Positions 10,488 through 21,889 of a stretch of DNA of 64,000 bases are shown in pieces. The stretch is from NCBI RefSeq assembly GCF_025370935.1, contig NC_133473.1:1025772-1089771 (forward strand), written 5' to 3'. A model generated the notes under the pieces. The model was not told where the DNA came from and searched no databases. It saw nothing but the letters and a program-made list of their open reading frames with translations. The stretch comes from Choristoneura fumiferana. Taxonomy: Eukaryota; Arthropoda; Insecta; Lepidoptera; Tortricidae. A program made the position numbers and the translations under genes. Positions within the stretch are counted from its first letter, which is position 1. Every line of letters starts with the position of its first letter.

Positions 10488-10765
10488 GGTAGGACCTTGT
10501 GCAAGGTCCGCCCGGATTGCTACCACCATCTTGCTCGCTAATCCTGCCGTGAAGCAGCAGTGCTTGCACTGTTGTGTTTCGGCGTGGAGAGTAAGACAGC
10601 CGGTGTAATTACTGGCACTTGAGGTATCCCATCTTAGGCCTCTAGGTTGGCAATGCATCTGCAATACCCCTGGTGTTGCAGATTTTTATGGGCGGTGGTT
10701 ATCTCTTACCATCAGGAGACCCACTTGCTAGTTTGCCATCCAGTCGAATATAAAAAAACTATTCA
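10488..10765 (-). repeat. SINE-like repeat, 'CCTTGCACAAGG' family, copy 1
   Basis: Runs from GGTAGGACCTTGTGCAAGG to ACTTGCTAGTTTGCCATCCA and then an A-rich end. The same ~280-bp sequence occurs at 12,603-12,882, 23,166-23,447, 53,148-53,432 and 62,222-62,510. The A/T-rich run always lies at the same end and no protein is shared, which fits a retroposed SINE or a fixed-length LINE end. All apparent ORFs across it are by-products. Confidence 0.8.
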
Positions 10766-11083
10766 TTTCAAATGTATTTTTGCACATGAATTCAGAGGTG
10801 CGAGTTCGGATCTGAAACCACGATCCTCTGTTTGCGAGGCCACAGATACGTCGAACTACTAGGTTACTACTATCTTTTTAGTTTTTTATTCTTAATAAAA
10901 TGGATAAGCTATACGAGTATGTTATAATATATATTAAGTATGTTATACTAAATCTAACTAAGTCCGCACCTGGCAGTACTGTAGGAGTATACTGAGAGGG
11001 GTGTCGGCTGAAAAACAGCGCTGTTTGACGTCGCTCCTCGTGGCCGGCGCCAGCAGCATATGCTGACGCCGACGCCTATTGTC

Positions 11084-11499
11084 ACAATGAGGGCTATCGT
11101 TTTTTGTCTCACTAGATGGCGAACTGTCGCGTCAGGTTTTTAAGTATGGCTTTCAAAGTCTGTTATTACGGGCGTGAAAACAAAGTTTAGATTAAAATCA
11201 TATTTAATACACCTTAAAACCGTACCATAAAAATATCGAGCATGCAACAGCATAGTCCCCGTTTTGTTCGGAAAAAGGGAAGACAAAGGTTTCCGAAAGA
11301 CAAAACTGTCTCAAAACACAGACACTCATTGCCCCGGAACGCAAATTTGCCATAATTAATTTCAGATATTGCAAAATATTCACAAAATTATTCTAATTAT
11401 AAATAGACCCGCGTAGCTCACCCAAAAACTATGACATTTCGGAGACCTCACGCTACACTAGCGCCTCTAGTGGCGAATTCATACGCGATAGCCCTCATT
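11084..11499. mobile_element. MITE with AATGAGGGCTATCG termini
   Basis: The left end AATGAGGGCTATCG, then CTAGATGGCG, is mirrored by CGCCTCTAG...CGATAGCCCTCATT at the right. The length is about 416 bp. The first 14 bases of each end are an exact inverted match. I could not assign a target-site duplication. The interior is AT-rich and non-coding. Confidence 0.8.
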
Positions 11500-11935
11500 A
11501 TAAGCTTTCATTTCGTATGAAATCTTATTTAATGTGTTTTGTGACAATAAATGTTTTTTATTTATTTCTTTATAATACCTAGTTCTAGTGACAATTCAAG
11601 TACCATCAGAAAATCTGCTTGTGTGCTTTTTTAGCCAGAAACTTACTGAAACAGGTTCAAGGGATTAGTTAAATTCATTCCGCACCTGCCATCCATTAGG
11701 GATCCGTTTGCAAATCTAAATATCTGTTACCTTTATTTTAACTTATCTGTTAACTTTCTAGGAAAATTATTTTCAATTTAATCAATTGAGCAGTTTTTAA
11801 GTTTATGTAAAAAATGATTTATAAGGCAAAGTTAAGTTAAAGCAAGGTCGGGAACTACGGAACCCTACCCTGAGCACGGCCCGCCATGCTCTTACGGTTT
11901 TAATTGTGTGTCTAACAGTATTCGACGTATGTAGT

Positions 11936-12060
11936 CACCAGTGTTAATATCAAAAAATGCAAAAATATCTGACACGTCCTTCCGGCCCTAGAAATAGAGT
12001 CCCATCAGATGTTTATGCACGCTTGTTGTATCAGATATTGGCGCTGGTGACTGTACTTAA
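11936..12060. mobile_element. Short palindromic MITE (CAGTCACCAGC family), copy 1
   Basis: GTCACCAG...TTAATATC at the left and GATATTGGCGCTGGTGAC at the right are inverted. Between them lies ATCTGACACGTCCTTCCGGC and CTAGAAATAGAGTC. The copy at 40,055-40,194 holds the same sequence in the opposite orientation with cleaner ends. About 130 bp and non-coding. Confidence 0.8.
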
Positions 12061-12321
12061 CACGCGCTTGATCGACGACTAAGACAAGTTATGCGCAGTG
12101 TACTTAAAGTAGTCCACGCGCGAGAAGCCAGTGGCATGTCTACTTTTTTTATTTATATCCTAGTAGATATTTTTAGATATTTAAACAACCGCTCTTATAA
12201 CTATTATTTAAATTCTGAACCCTTCTCGCTCGGGCTTTCGCGCACTTCTTTTTTCTTTCACTCGGAGTCAGACGGCCGTTTTATGTTCTAAAGCTCGAGA
12301 CCTGAAACAAAGAGAGAGCTT
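12061..12321. other. Left outer border of the inverted duplication
   Basis: No gene. A short word CTCGGAGTCAGACGG (12,262) is shared, inverted, with 62,809-62,823. Similarity to the far arm therefore fades out here rather than stopping sharply. Confidence 0.5.
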
Positions 12322-12602
12322 TTAATTAATGTAAAAAGTACCGGCAAAATGCAGGAGGCCACTTAACCAGCGGAAACAGCCTGGGAACTTGTTAAGTGTA
12401 TTTTTAAGGGGAAAACAGTGGTCCGAAAAAGGATACCGTGAATTCGAAAATACAGCTGGTTTTAGCACGACTGTCATGTTTTTTATGCAAGCTGTAGTCT
12501 GCAACTTTGCTTGTGTGCTGCGGGAACTTTGCGCTTACCATAAAAAAAAATCAGGAAAGTAGTTTCAATTGCGGTTTAGTAGCAGGAATGTTCCAGATTT
12601 TT

Positions 12603-12882
12603 TATTTTATTTTTTATTTTTTTATTCGATTGGATGGCAAACGAGCAAGTGGGTCTCCTGATGGTAAGAGATCACCACCGCCCATAAACACCTGCAACAC
12701 CAGGGGTATTGCAGATGCGTTGCCAACCTAGAGGCCTAAGATGGGATACCTCAAGTGCCAGTAATTTCACCGGCTGTCTTTCTCCACGCCGAAACACAAC
12801 AGTGCAAGCACTGCTGCTTCACGGCAGGATTAGCGAGCAAGATGGTGGTAGCAATCCGGGCGGATCCTGCACAATGTTCCAG
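12603..12882 (+). repeat. SINE-like repeat, 'CCTTGCACAAGG' family, copy 2 (left arm)
   Basis: Starts after a T-rich run with CGATTGGATGGCAAACGAGC and ends near GCAATCCGGGCGG. Counterpart of 62,222-62,510. Its far end is cut short (GATCCTGCACAATG) compared with copy 1. Confidence 0.8.
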
Positions 12883-13119
12883 ATATTGCCTTTTCATGCA
12901 AAAACACGAAGTTTGCCCCAATTGACCTAGTTCCAAACGAATCAAAGCTAGTATTAGGATTTACTTATTTAAATATATCACAGACAGTACGTATTTAAAC
13001 AGAATATAAATCTAGATAGAACTATAGGCAATAAAAAAGTACTTGAACTAAACCCACAATAAACATCCAAAAATCGTGTCCAAACATTCATAGTTTTCAC
13101 AAAAAATCTGACTCTAGCA

Positions 13120-13195
13120 GAGATCACACTCGGACCTCAACTTTTCTAGTCAGGTGCTGTAACCACTACGCTATCTGGTCGTCAAAAGTATAAAA
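13120..13195 (-). repeat. tRNA-derived SINE remnant (left arm)
   Basis: On the minus strand, GATAGCGTAGTGGTTACAGC matches an A-box-like TRGYNNARNGG word, and GAGGTCCGAGTGTGATC sits where the B box would be, though it is not a clean GGTTCGANNCC. No complete cloverleaf can be drawn. Counterpart at 61,915-61,985. Confidence 0.55.
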
Positions 13196-13499
13196 TCTAG
13201 AGCAAAAATACGTATAACAAACTAGCTCAGCGACATAGACAGTCGCAGTTATTATACCAATAAAGACAAATACAACAAAGGTCTCTACGGGCATGGCAAT
13301 AAATATGTCATAATATTAGGTAATAATTGCACATTTACATTGCAAATGAGATTCGAATTCCTGCCCCAACGCTGCATGGAAATCAGCTTTACACTTTTGA
13401 ACTTTGTGACATTAACATAGGTATTTAACAAACAAAGTTATTTAGGTATCTTAGTGTAAAGTACCTAACTTATCGTAGTTTAAGATTTGATTGAGCGCA

Positions 13500-13560
13500 A
13501 CGCCAACAAACTGTCTCATAGTTTGGCGAACATTTTAAATAAATAAAAAAAGTATTTTCG
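13500..13560 (+). repeat. LINE 3'-end hairpin with A-rich tail (left arm)
   Basis: CGCCAACAAACTG, a six-base loop region, then AGTTTGGCG folds into a hairpin. It is followed by AAATAAATAAAAAAAG. The same hairpin occurs at 27,172-27,199 in the 3' UTR of the intact LINE, also just before its poly(A). This is therefore probably the last ~60 bp of a severely truncated copy. The right-arm counterpart is 61,540-61,597. Confidence 0.6.
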
Positions 13561-14260
13561 CCAAGGAAAACATCCAAAGCACACATTGTTATTGTACAAA
13601 CCGATCTCACGAGATCGCGCTAATTTTATACCGTTTATGCAAAACGCCTCAAAGAACGGTACATCCCCCGACCCAGTTCCGTAAATTGTTTTTTAAAACG
13701 TCGATTATCAAGATAAAGTTCAAAGTTTGTGAAAAATTTCCCCAAGGAAGAAAAGTTGCGCCCCCCGGGAGCTGTAATATGCCGTAGCATTGCCGGATGT
13801 CGGAACATAACGTCTTACTTGGAATTTGCGGGATTCCACACTTTATTTATTGAATGTCTGTACATTTTACTTTTTTTCCGAGTGCTAGGATCTACTGCTA
13901 CATCAGGATCGCTTTCACCTTACTAGTAATTCTGCCACCAAGTAGCGGTTGCGCTGTTGAGTTTTGACGATGGCAGGAAAGCCCGGAGTACACATTTTTT
14001 TATTCAATTTATTTTTATTCTCACTTCCAGCATAGTCACAAGTTAAATACCTATATAATGCACTAGTCAGTTCATCTCGGTTACGCAAGGTGTTAATCAA
14101 GTAACCTAAAACCTGGAAGCAGTTTGCTCAGAATTGAGTGTAGAAGGTACACTAGAATGTATTTTTTCAAATCCAGAAATTACGAATGCATCATACACCA
14201 ATTTAATATTTTATCGAGCTTGCATACAATTTAGATAATTTAATACTGGTCGTTTTTGTC
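13561..14260. other. Arm interior, no gene seen
   Basis: Contains a CCCCCCGGGAG-bearing stretch near 13,760. The small frame at 13,729-13,926 differs from its right-arm counterpart only near the C-terminus, but nothing in it resembles a known protein. Confidence 0.35.
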
Positions 14261-14471
14261 ATATGAGTGTAGAGTTAGAAAATAAGAATTACTACAAGAA
14301 GATAATTTTAATAGCTCTTTCCTCGGTCAACGTATTGGCATTGCCATACAACGAGGAAATGCAGCCAGCCTTATGGGCACCCTGCACAATAGCAGCGACT
14401 TGGGTGATATTTGTAATTAATTTTAATATGATAGAAAACAAAATAAATAAAAACTACATAAATATACCTAA

Positions 14472-14702
14472 CTATAAAAAGAAAACACCATCTAAGAGGC
14501 CCTCCTGCGGCATACACCCCATTACACTGGCGGCATTACCTCTCTGTACAGTCAGAGAAATGCGCTGGGAGAGGTAAGCGCCAGCTCTGGGGTCTCCTGA
14601 GGTCTCTATCAGCCGGGACGACAAGGCCCCCATGAAGGCCCTCATGTCAGCCGACCAGGGACCCATTGCCTCCACTGCGATTAATTATAGATTTTTAGGA
14701 TT
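14472..14702 (-). pseudogene. Short conserved frame, probable mobile-element protein fragment (left arm)
   Basis: From the ATG at 14,675 it encodes 67 residues (M-E-A-M-G-P-W-S-A-D...). The most distinctive part is A-Y-L-S-Q-R-I-S-L-T-V-Q-R-G-N-A-A-S-V-M-G. The right-arm copy (60,419-60,622) encodes exactly the same protein; the one base change I found (CGC versus CGA) is silent. The frame is open only a few codons upstream, to a TAA next to an AATCGCAG word that might be a splice acceptor. The Q-R-G-N-A-A-S-V block suggests the C-terminus of a transposon-encoded protein. I cannot place the family. Confidence 0.45.
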
Positions 14703-14825
14703 AAAGTATTTTAATTTTAGTTCTATTATTATTTATTTTTGTTAATCATTGTGTATATTGCGTGTTACCTATTTATTAAATATAATAAGCAATCTAATTA
14801 GGATTTACGAAAGAAGATAATCTTT

Positions 14826-14975
14826 TTGAATATATAAAAATGTATCCCTATTTCCCTTGGTCACAGCATCACGCGTGAACGGCTGGACCGATTTTGCTAA
14901 TTCTTTTTTTGTGGTGTTTGCTATTGTCAGGAGAAGGTTCTTATAAAAGAAGAAGCCGCGGGCACCAGCTTTAAA
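14826..14975 (+). repeat. Helitron-like fragment (left arm)
   Basis: ACGCGTGAACGGCTGGACCG, then ATTTTGCTAATTC, and later GAAGCCGCGGGCACCAGCT, are the middle and near-3' words of lepidopteran Helitron-like elements. Neither end is complete. Counterpart 60,115-60,295. Confidence 0.55.
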
Positions 14976-15499
14976 AATACTCGTTATAATGTAATTTTGA
15001 ATATGAATAGATTCTTAAAGACAGCAGTCTGGTGAAACCTTCTACTTTCAGAGGCCATAGGTCAATCCAAGCCTAGGCTACCATCGTTGTCGTACCTATA
15101 TCAGTGGCGATGCGTCTATAGAACTCGATTTCCACCGGCTTGCCCAATATTTACAAAATAGGACAACAGAACGTTCAGGATTTGTGAAAGAAGTAAGCGA
15201 TTTTGCTTCGGCTTTACCATGGAAATATCTCACACTTCGTCACTGGTACCTACCTATCCAGTTTTAATAGAAATCTTTTTAGTAATCTAGTAAAAAATAA
15301 ATCCCGTTCAAGCATTGTCAACGTGGAAAAATGTATGTACCTTTACGTCCTTCGGGAGTTCTTCCTCAAACTCATGATGATGATGGTTTATTGTAATTTA
15401 TTCTTGTTTACTTACAACTAAATTTATTTTATTTCTCACATTTATTTACACGTGAATAAGTTTAGTATATTTATTTATCATTCCGTGAGTCACAGACCG

Positions 15500-16020
15500 T
15501 TCTGACCACAGACCTAATATCGAGATAGACGAAAAGAGCGCTTAAAACTGTATGAGAACCTAGCGTGTCGAATTTTTCGTACCTACGATGAAGTCACGAG
15601 CGAGATTTAGTGATGGGAAATCAAGACCGTACGGTAACGATTCAAAGGCGCGCAGAAACGATTCAAAGGTGTGCCGCCGCGACTCGAACGGCGGCTTTTT
15701 CAAAGCGCATCGCGCATTCGGTCGGAGAAAACTTTGACCGTGGATCAAACTTTTTACACGCAAGGTATCTGTCTGTCTGTATCTCGATACAGGTCTGTGG
15801 TTCTGACAGAATATCAGCACTGCAGGCGTCTAACACCTCAGCATTGTGCTGTCAGCGGCTGTTTCACTTTTGCGGGGACACACAAAATCGTGTGTTTTTA
15901 CTTTTGTATTTCTTTTTTGTTTTATTTGTGTTTGCTGCTTTTTTTTGTTTTGATTTGTTGTATTTGTGTGTCTTTGTGAATGTGAAATGTCTTCTTTATA
16001 TAAAGCTTGATTGACGAAAT
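15500..16020 (+). other. GC-rich patch followed by T-rich tract, conserved in both arms
   Basis: A 134-codon frame (15,610-16,014) is open in both arms. The four residue differences I see (T/A, R/L, T/A and T/I) are each caused by base changes, with no obvious silent changes. The C-terminal half is simply a translated TTTTGTTT-rich tract. I regard it as non-coding. The GC-rich first part (15,600-15,750, CGGCGGC and CGCGCA words) could be an old promoter or first exon. Confidence 0.3.
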
Positions 16021-16419
16021 TACAGTCAGCAATTTACCCTTGTATTCTTCGTGTTAATAAGTTTATGTTCCCGTTCTCGTCGGATGTAGCAGAATGAACA
16101 GCCGCGTAATCAACTCCACGCATTGATTGGAAACTATTAGTTGCTGTCCACAAAACTTGGGCCCAATCAATCATAATGTAATCCAATATTTGTCCAACGT
16201 GCGCCAACTAAGTCCCCCATGATTGATGCCGACAAATGACACGTGTTTGTGGCAGTTGGCGATTTGTTTGGACAAACGTTGGTCGTTATTGTATTGATTG
16301 ATTGTTTTTGGAGTAGTTTTTGTTCTGTTTTTGGAATTATAGAGGAGTAATAGTTGTTGATAGTTCCTTGAAAACTTGTCAGGTAATAATTACAGAGGCT
16401 TTTGATGATCAAAGTTTTA

Positions 16420-16556
16420 ATCCTACTTATATTATAATTGTGAAAGTTTGTGAGTATGTGTGTGTGTATATATGTTTTTTACTCTTTCCCGCTAAAACAG
16501 TTTCACAGTTTTGGATGAAACTTGGTACTCAGACAGCTGGATATCTGGAATAATTA
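16420..16556 (+). repeat. Helitron-like 5' part (left arm)
   Basis: AATCCTACTTATATTATAAT, then GTGAAAGTTTGTGAGTATGT, is the start of the TC..TACTAATATTATAAATG Helitron family. GAAACTTGGTACTCAGACAG and CTGGATATCTGGAATAA follow as in the full copy at 45,236. Truncated before any CTAG end. Counterpart 58,550-58,685. Confidence 0.65.
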
Positions 16557-16591
16557 ATACCTAGACTAGTTTCTATCTATCTATATTTTAT

Positions 16592-16992
16592 AATACAGTA
16601 TGTATCAGAACGAAAGGCAAAGAAAGAGACCCATTAATGTTTAGACCACAAATATGATTATGATGCCTGGCTTATGGAAATTTAGCATCTTTTTGTGGTA
16701 GTGATAAAATAAAAAAGTAAACCATTATTTTATAACCTCCTGTATTATTTACAATCTTATCAATAACAACTAATAAAATTACATAAATGTTAGCTGATAA
16801 TGTTATACCTAAAATGCGTCCTGCACGACTCTAGAACCCGGTTGGTTGTGAAAATGGTCGTCAGGTTGAGATTGAGCAAATAAGAAAAAGCAACTAAAGG
16901 TTAATAAAAAGTATGTTATTATAACACATACTCCACTTTACTATCAACCAGGTATCAGCTTTGCCTTTCGTTCTATTACTTACTGTATACTA
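16592..16992. mobile_element. MITE with TACAGTA...AACGAAAGGCAAAG ends (left arm)
   Basis: ATACAGTATGTATCAGAACG plus AAAGGCAAAG at the left mirrors CTTTGCCTTT plus CGTTCTATTACTTACTGTAT at the right. This gives ~30-bp terminal repeats around 400 bp of non-coding DNA. The TA at the outer edge fits, but does not prove, a Tc1/mariner-type target duplication. Counterpart about 58,122-58,522. Confidence 0.75.
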
Positions 16993-17734
16993 ATATAAGT
17001 TTGTGAATTTTACAATTTTACCTGTGAAAATGACAGAAAAGTTATATTAATTATGTACAGTCGGACAAACTGATTGAGTGTAACTATTATAGTACTGTCA
17101 ATGGAACTAGTGAACACACCCTTCTGATAAGCAATTTCAATATCATTTCCTTGACAAAAGTATAGGATGTCAACATGACAAGTTTATCACGAAGGTTCCA
17201 CCGCAACATGGCTCTGTTTATTCGACTGTATAAAAGAATATGATTAGTCAAAAAACTTAATTTGCAAATAGTTTGTATCAATGAACTGTCAAACTGAACA
17301 GAAAATAAGACCTAAGACAAACAGTTGTAGTACCTACATCTTATATCTTTCTATATCTTAGCGCTAATCCCAGAGCGATTCAGAGCAGGAAACAAGCCGA
17401 GCTCGAGCAAAGCAATCGAATAAAAAATTCAACGCGTTCGAATATTCAAAAACAGAGCCAAGTCGCTGAGTTATTCAACAGCGTTGTGCTGTAATGGGGC
17501 CCGTAGATTGCGCACGACGTCTTAACACTTTCCCTGCCGTGGGACCCGCCGGTGGCTCATAATTAAATAAATAAATGTCATGGGAGAATTGACACCAATT
17601 TAACTGAGCCCAAACAAATCAAAGCTTGTGCTATACCTATGGGTATGTACTAGACAACAGATATATACATACGTAAATTCATATTAAATGTCCAAGACTC
17701 AAGAACAAAATATTCGCGTTTTTTATACAAATAT

Positions 17735-17800
17735 CCTCCCCGATTGGGCATCGAACCCGGGTTCTCTAATTACTTGGCTATCGGGTCATCAAAAAGTGTG
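17735..17800 (-). repeat. tRNA-like repeat (left arm)
   Basis: On the minus strand, ACCCGATAGCCAAGTAATTA contains an A-box-like word and AACCCGGGTTCGATGCCC has a good B box (GGTTCGATGCC). The 5' half does not complete a cloverleaf, so it is a tRNA-derived SINE head rather than a tRNA gene. Counterpart 57,360-57,425. Confidence 0.6.
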
Positions 17801-17829
17801 AGCAAGTAATAAGTCAATTGGTGTGAAGT

Positions 17830-18430
17830 AAAAAATGGTATTTATTTATTTTAATCTAAAACATGAAGCTAAAAAATTACCAAGGTGGTACAATATGCAG
17901 AAACAAGTGTGTCAAGACTCGTTGGGTTATTCAAGAGTAGTTCGCTGGCAGACGCTGCGATGGTCCGACGCCGTGCACACTGCTATGTTTATTTTAAGCC
18001 TTTTAAAATAATTAATTTAACAAGAATCTTTTTTTACCAATTAGTTATTTATGAAATGCGCAAAGTTTTAGCTTTCTTTAGATACCTATCGACCCATATT
18101 GCTAAAATGGATTTTTTTTAACCCCCTTCAATGTTTATTTCATGGACGCCACTTCCAACAGTATTGACGAATCTAATGATACCTTTTATTTTTATTTTGA
18201 AAACTATTCAGCCGTTTAGGCTACAAAAAGGATCAGATAGGGTGTTGCTTAAAAATAGACTTTCATAAAAGTCATTGTGTCATTCAGCCTTTGTTAACTT
18301 TCCAACAAATTATAATTTCCAGCAGTGTACTGCAAAGTAAATAACCAAAGCAGTAATAAAATAACCAAAGTATCTGTCGGCTTTCATTTACAGTTACCTG
18401 CCAATTTACTTTGCTGTACATTGCTGGCAA
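17830..18430. other. Arm interior with weak frame, no gene called
   Basis: The frame at 17,885-18,121 is preserved in the right arm (57,035-57,292) with one clear residue change (E/K). Only the first ~30 codons are GC-balanced and the rest is AT-rich. I recognise no domain. Long shared stretches between arms preserve frames passively, so this is not evidence of selection. Confidence 0.3.
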
Positions 18431-18499
18431 TTGTATTTTGTTTTAAAAGTTAACAACTCCCTTCACAAAAGCCTGGCTACCAGTAACACACTGTATATT

Positions 18500-18537
18500 T
18501 TGGCACGCTCCGCTATGGTAGATGTTAATGTACGAGT
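18500..18537 (-). repeat. Fragment of CAGTCACCAGC-type MITE at a retrotransposon target
   Basis: TTGGCACGCTCCGCTATGG, then GATGTTAATG, matches part of the 40,055-40,194 MITE (GCACGCTCCGCTGTGGC...GATATTAATG). The LINE at 18,538 starts directly next to it. Confidence 0.5.
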
Positions 18538-20008
18538 AGACTCTATCTACAACCTTGGCTCCCGAGATTCACTAAGAGAACGCTTCAAGGAGATAAACAT
18601 CCTCACAGTAGCTTCACAGTATATACATGATGTGATTTTGTATACACACAAGAATATCGAGTCCTTTAAAAAAGTGTCAGACGTACATGATATCAATACT
18701 CGTAATAAGCACAAGCTTGCCGTTCCAAAATTCCGTTTACGGAAAGTAAGCAAATCTTTTGTGGGAAACTGTGTGAGATTTTACAATAAAGTTCCTGTAG
18801 AAGCATGGAAATTGCCACACAACTCTTTTAAAGAATACATAAAGAGTGCACTTCTGAAGAAAGCTTACTATAAAGTTGAGGAGTACTTATGTGATGATGC
18901 GACATGGCCTAAACTGAAAGCCGATGAAAATTAGGATGTTGATGTGTGATGTGATGTATTCGTGTTTGTGTATGTGTGTGTTTTTATGTCGGTGTATAAA
19001 TAAGTGTTGTGAAGTGTGACTTGGCAGTGTCCCGGCGCATTTCGTGTCTAGTTTCTGGTTCTGTTGCCGTTGTCCACGTTGCAGAATTTAATTTAAAAAT
19101 ATTTATTGGTTTGACATTTGGAGACCTTATACATCTCCATTTCTTTATTTTAATAATAATAATTTTAAGTTTTTGACATTGGAGGCTTTTTACACCTCTG
19201 AAGATTGTATAATTTGGTTAATTAAATTAGTTTACTTTGACATTCAGAGACTATATACATCTCTGAATTATTTAGATTAGGAATTTTATTTATTGTTAAC
19301 TCAGGGACTTTCTACATCCCCTTGCTATATAGTAATTTTATTATTAACTCAGGGACTTTATACATCCCCTTGCTATATTTAAGGCTGTATATTGTTAAGC
19401 TTATGGATTTTAAACGTGTATATTTTTAGTTTAATTTCTAGTCACAGGCCCGCGACGTCGAAGCTCCCAAGACGATCCCATAGAGCTTATGGGAACGGAA
19501 GCAATACCATGCACTCGGTACCGCTCTGCTTTCAGAGCATGACATGAGTTCGTGTGAGCTAACTTTGGGGGCGGCAGACGTGAGCTTGCCTTCGGAATCC
19601 AAAAGTTTAATGGTTACTTGACCTGAAATGTAAATTTCAGAATTAAATTATTATTATTATAATTATTATTATTTTTAATTTATGACGGTGGAAGCAGTCT
19701 ACACTTCCACTGAACGTAGATTATAGTTAGAGTTTAGTTTTGTAACTAAGGGACCCCATACATCCCTGTATTATTATTATTATTATTTTGTATTTTCTTT
19801 TATTTCATTGTATACTGTAGTTTTTAAGTATTTTATTTGTAATTATTTTATGTTGAAAAAATGACTTTCTGCCAAGTTTCTTGCGGCGCATTCTTCTTGG
19901 CAATGATGGTCTTTCCGAAAGCGCTGGTAGTTTTAAAAAATGACGTGTAAAAGTGCCCATTGCGGCCTATTTACTGAATAAATGATTTTGATTTTTTTTT
20001 TTTTTTTT
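18538..20008 (+). mobile_element. 5'-truncated non-LTR retrotransposon, left arm only
   Basis: The first ~400 bp (to 18,934) encode the last ~131 residues of a LINE ORF2: N-L-G-S-R-D-S-L-R-E-R-F-K, then S-F-V-G-N-C-V-R-F-Y-N-K-V-P, then K-A-Y-Y-K-V-E-E-Y. A ~1.05 kb 3' UTR follows with a duplicated CATCCCCTTGCTATAT unit, a GAGCTTATGGGAACGGAAGC block and several (TTA)n runs. It ends TGAATAAATGATTTTGATTT plus a T run. The right arm reads straight from GTACGAG to CTGTTTACAC at 56,585-56,605, so the insertion is absent there. I see no clear target-site duplication. The open frame actually starts at 18,431 in flanking MITE sequence, so its first ~36 residues are not LINE protein. Confidence 0.9.
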
Positions 20009-20369
20009 GACTGTTTACACACGCATGCATACACGGATTTTTAGTATTAATAAGCATCCCAGGTAAAACTTAAGGAGCCAGTGCACACACACCGTCGTGA
20101 AGGCGTCGTAATCTCGAATGGAATTTAAGAGTCGGCATTAGCATTTGAAATCGGGCCTCCGGAGGCGGAAATACGCCAGAACCCTCAGAGGATGCAACCA
20201 ATAGAGTGATACGGGTTATCATCGAGGATAGCGCAAATTAGCTTCATTATTAACTTTTTAATCTCATCATCATGCCTCTGTTAAAGTTCAAGCAATCACA
20301 CCATAAGCAGCTTATACCAGTACAAAAGAATTCCTGTCACTCCCTCACGATAAGCATGCAGGCACGCAC

Positions 20370-20402
20370 ATACTCGCACGCACACACACACACACACACA
20401 AA
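20370..20402 (+). repeat. (CA)n microsatellite, short allele (left arm)
   Basis: About ten CA units, following CACGCACA. The right-arm counterpart (56,168-56,220) has roughly two dozen GT units, so the repeat length differs strongly between arms. Confidence 0.85.
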
Positions 20403-20621
20403 CGCTCCGCGAATTCCTTGTTGCTCGCGTCCGACCGAGGTCTGTTTAGGACTCAGTCTGAAAATCAGCGCTAGACCTCGATTTCATGCTGAAACTGGGA
20501 CCATTGTCACACAGTATATTTTATGTTCAGTTTTTTTTTATTTACAAACAGTTTTATCATTATTATTATTTTCTGTTTTACTTTTTTTTGGTGGCAACAA
20601 AGATTTTTGAATTTGAATTTG

Positions 20622-21085
20622 AAATCATCATAACATCAGCCGTAGGACGTCTTCTGTTGGACATAGGCGTTCTCCATATACCTATAGTGGATTAAGTACA
20701 TTAGAAGCGGCCGGCAACGAAATGAGTGGATGAACTGAGGCCGTATTGCGTAACGTTTCCGACGTTCGCGAACGCAATCAAATGACAAAATTTGCATACA
20801 AAAAACTGTCATTTGATTGCGATCGCGAGCATCAGAAACGTTAGGTAACACGTCCTTTGGTTATAACCGCGGGTTCACAGTGGATGCAGGCTGCTTCCAA
20901 CCGAAGTAACTAACCCACTTATTCATAAACGACAATCAAACCTATTTGAGTTAAAATGCCGCTAAAATTCGTTTGTCCTTATCTGTCACTTCGACATTTG
21001 TATTTGTTAGAAAGGGACAAAGCATTTGTTAGTTAACATAGGCTTATGTCCAAAATTTTACGGCTGATATGATGACGATGATGAA
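20622..21085. pseudogene. RTE LINE tails in opposed orientation with two inserted MITEs (left arm)
   Basis: AACATCAGCCGTAGGACGTC...TGGACATAGGCG is a reversed RTE tail. From about 20,700 the plus-strand RTE C-terminal segment runs: CCGGCAACGAAATGAGTGGA, then ATAACCGCGGGTTCACAGTG, then ATAGGCTTATGTCC and ACGGCTGATATGATG. A 118-bp fold-back sits in the first break (20,741-20,858). It has AACGTTTCCGACGTTCGCGA against its complement around TCATTTGATTGC. A second insert (about 20,920-21,045, CTTATTCATAAACGACAATC to AAGCATTTGTTAGTTAACA) sits in the second break. Right-arm counterpart 55,485-55,945. Confidence 0.65.
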
Positions 21086-21107
21086 TAATATCGATCATAA
21101 TAATAAT

Positions 21108-21535
21108 AAAGCTGGGCAGGTGCGAGTTGGACTCGCGCACCGAGGCTTCCGTACAAATATTTTTATTATTATGATGTAACTAAAATTTTATGCTTTTCGC
21201 AATTTTTCCTTTATCTGTGATAAGATGTTGCTTTGTACCTAATTTCAAGATTCTGAGTTCACGGAAAGTACCCTGTAGGTTTTGATTCCCTTGCGAGTGT
21301 CGAAAATTTGCAGCAAAAACGCCTGTATCTTTTGATTGTGTTGGCTTAGAAGGTTGATTTTTTCACAGCTCCAAGGGACTTGACTTGAATTGAGTATTTG
21401 AAATTAATTTCAGCTTGATACCTCCACATGTTCTTGAGGAAAAGGGTCTTGACAGACCGACAGACGGACAACAAAGTGATTACATAAGGATTCCTTTTTT
21501 TTTCTTTTGAAGTACGGAATAATAGTATCTATATT
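21108..21535 (-). repeat. Dispersed lepidopteran repeat (ACTCGCGCACCGAGG...GACAGACGGACAAC)
   Basis: Starts GGGCAGGTGCGAGTTGGACT and ends near TTTTGAAGTACGGAAT. It contains CTTGACAGACCGACAGACGG. Reads of this kind recur widely in moth genomes. The same piece is at 55,060-55,462 in the other arm. Non-coding. Confidence 0.65.
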
Positions 21536-21889
21536 ATTATAATATCTGCTTGTTTCACAGTAATCGCCAGTATTTTGGTGAAACTTTTAAAAAAAAAATT
21601 GTATACTGGTTAATTCCTCTACGTCGGAACCTAACTCGATACACTGATACAAGTTCTGTTGCACGTGGAAACTTGATTATTAACTTCGTTGGTTTTCGAC
21701 ACGTTTTTGATTAGAAATAGATTATACGGTCACTTTGGGCAGCTTTACGTGTAGTTTATGGGTCGGAAGTGAGATCGGGATGATGTTAAGGGATACATGT
21801 CACAAAATATTGTAATATCCAACCACTCACTGCGCGCACTTTGAACGAGATTTTTGAGAAAACCACGTTCAAATAGGCAAGTTCCTAGA

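Noticed and set aside
10443..10862. Repeated short frames (starting M-Q-M-R/H-C-Q-P-R-G-L-R-W-D-T-S) as a small gene family
   Set aside because: They recur only because the SINE-like repeat recurs, on both strands and in several frames.
14263..14577. 104-codon plus frame (and 60,517-60,831) as a conserved gene
   Set aside because: It overlaps the antisense of the better-supported 67-residue frame; its first two thirds are AT-rich and its conservation follows from arm identity.
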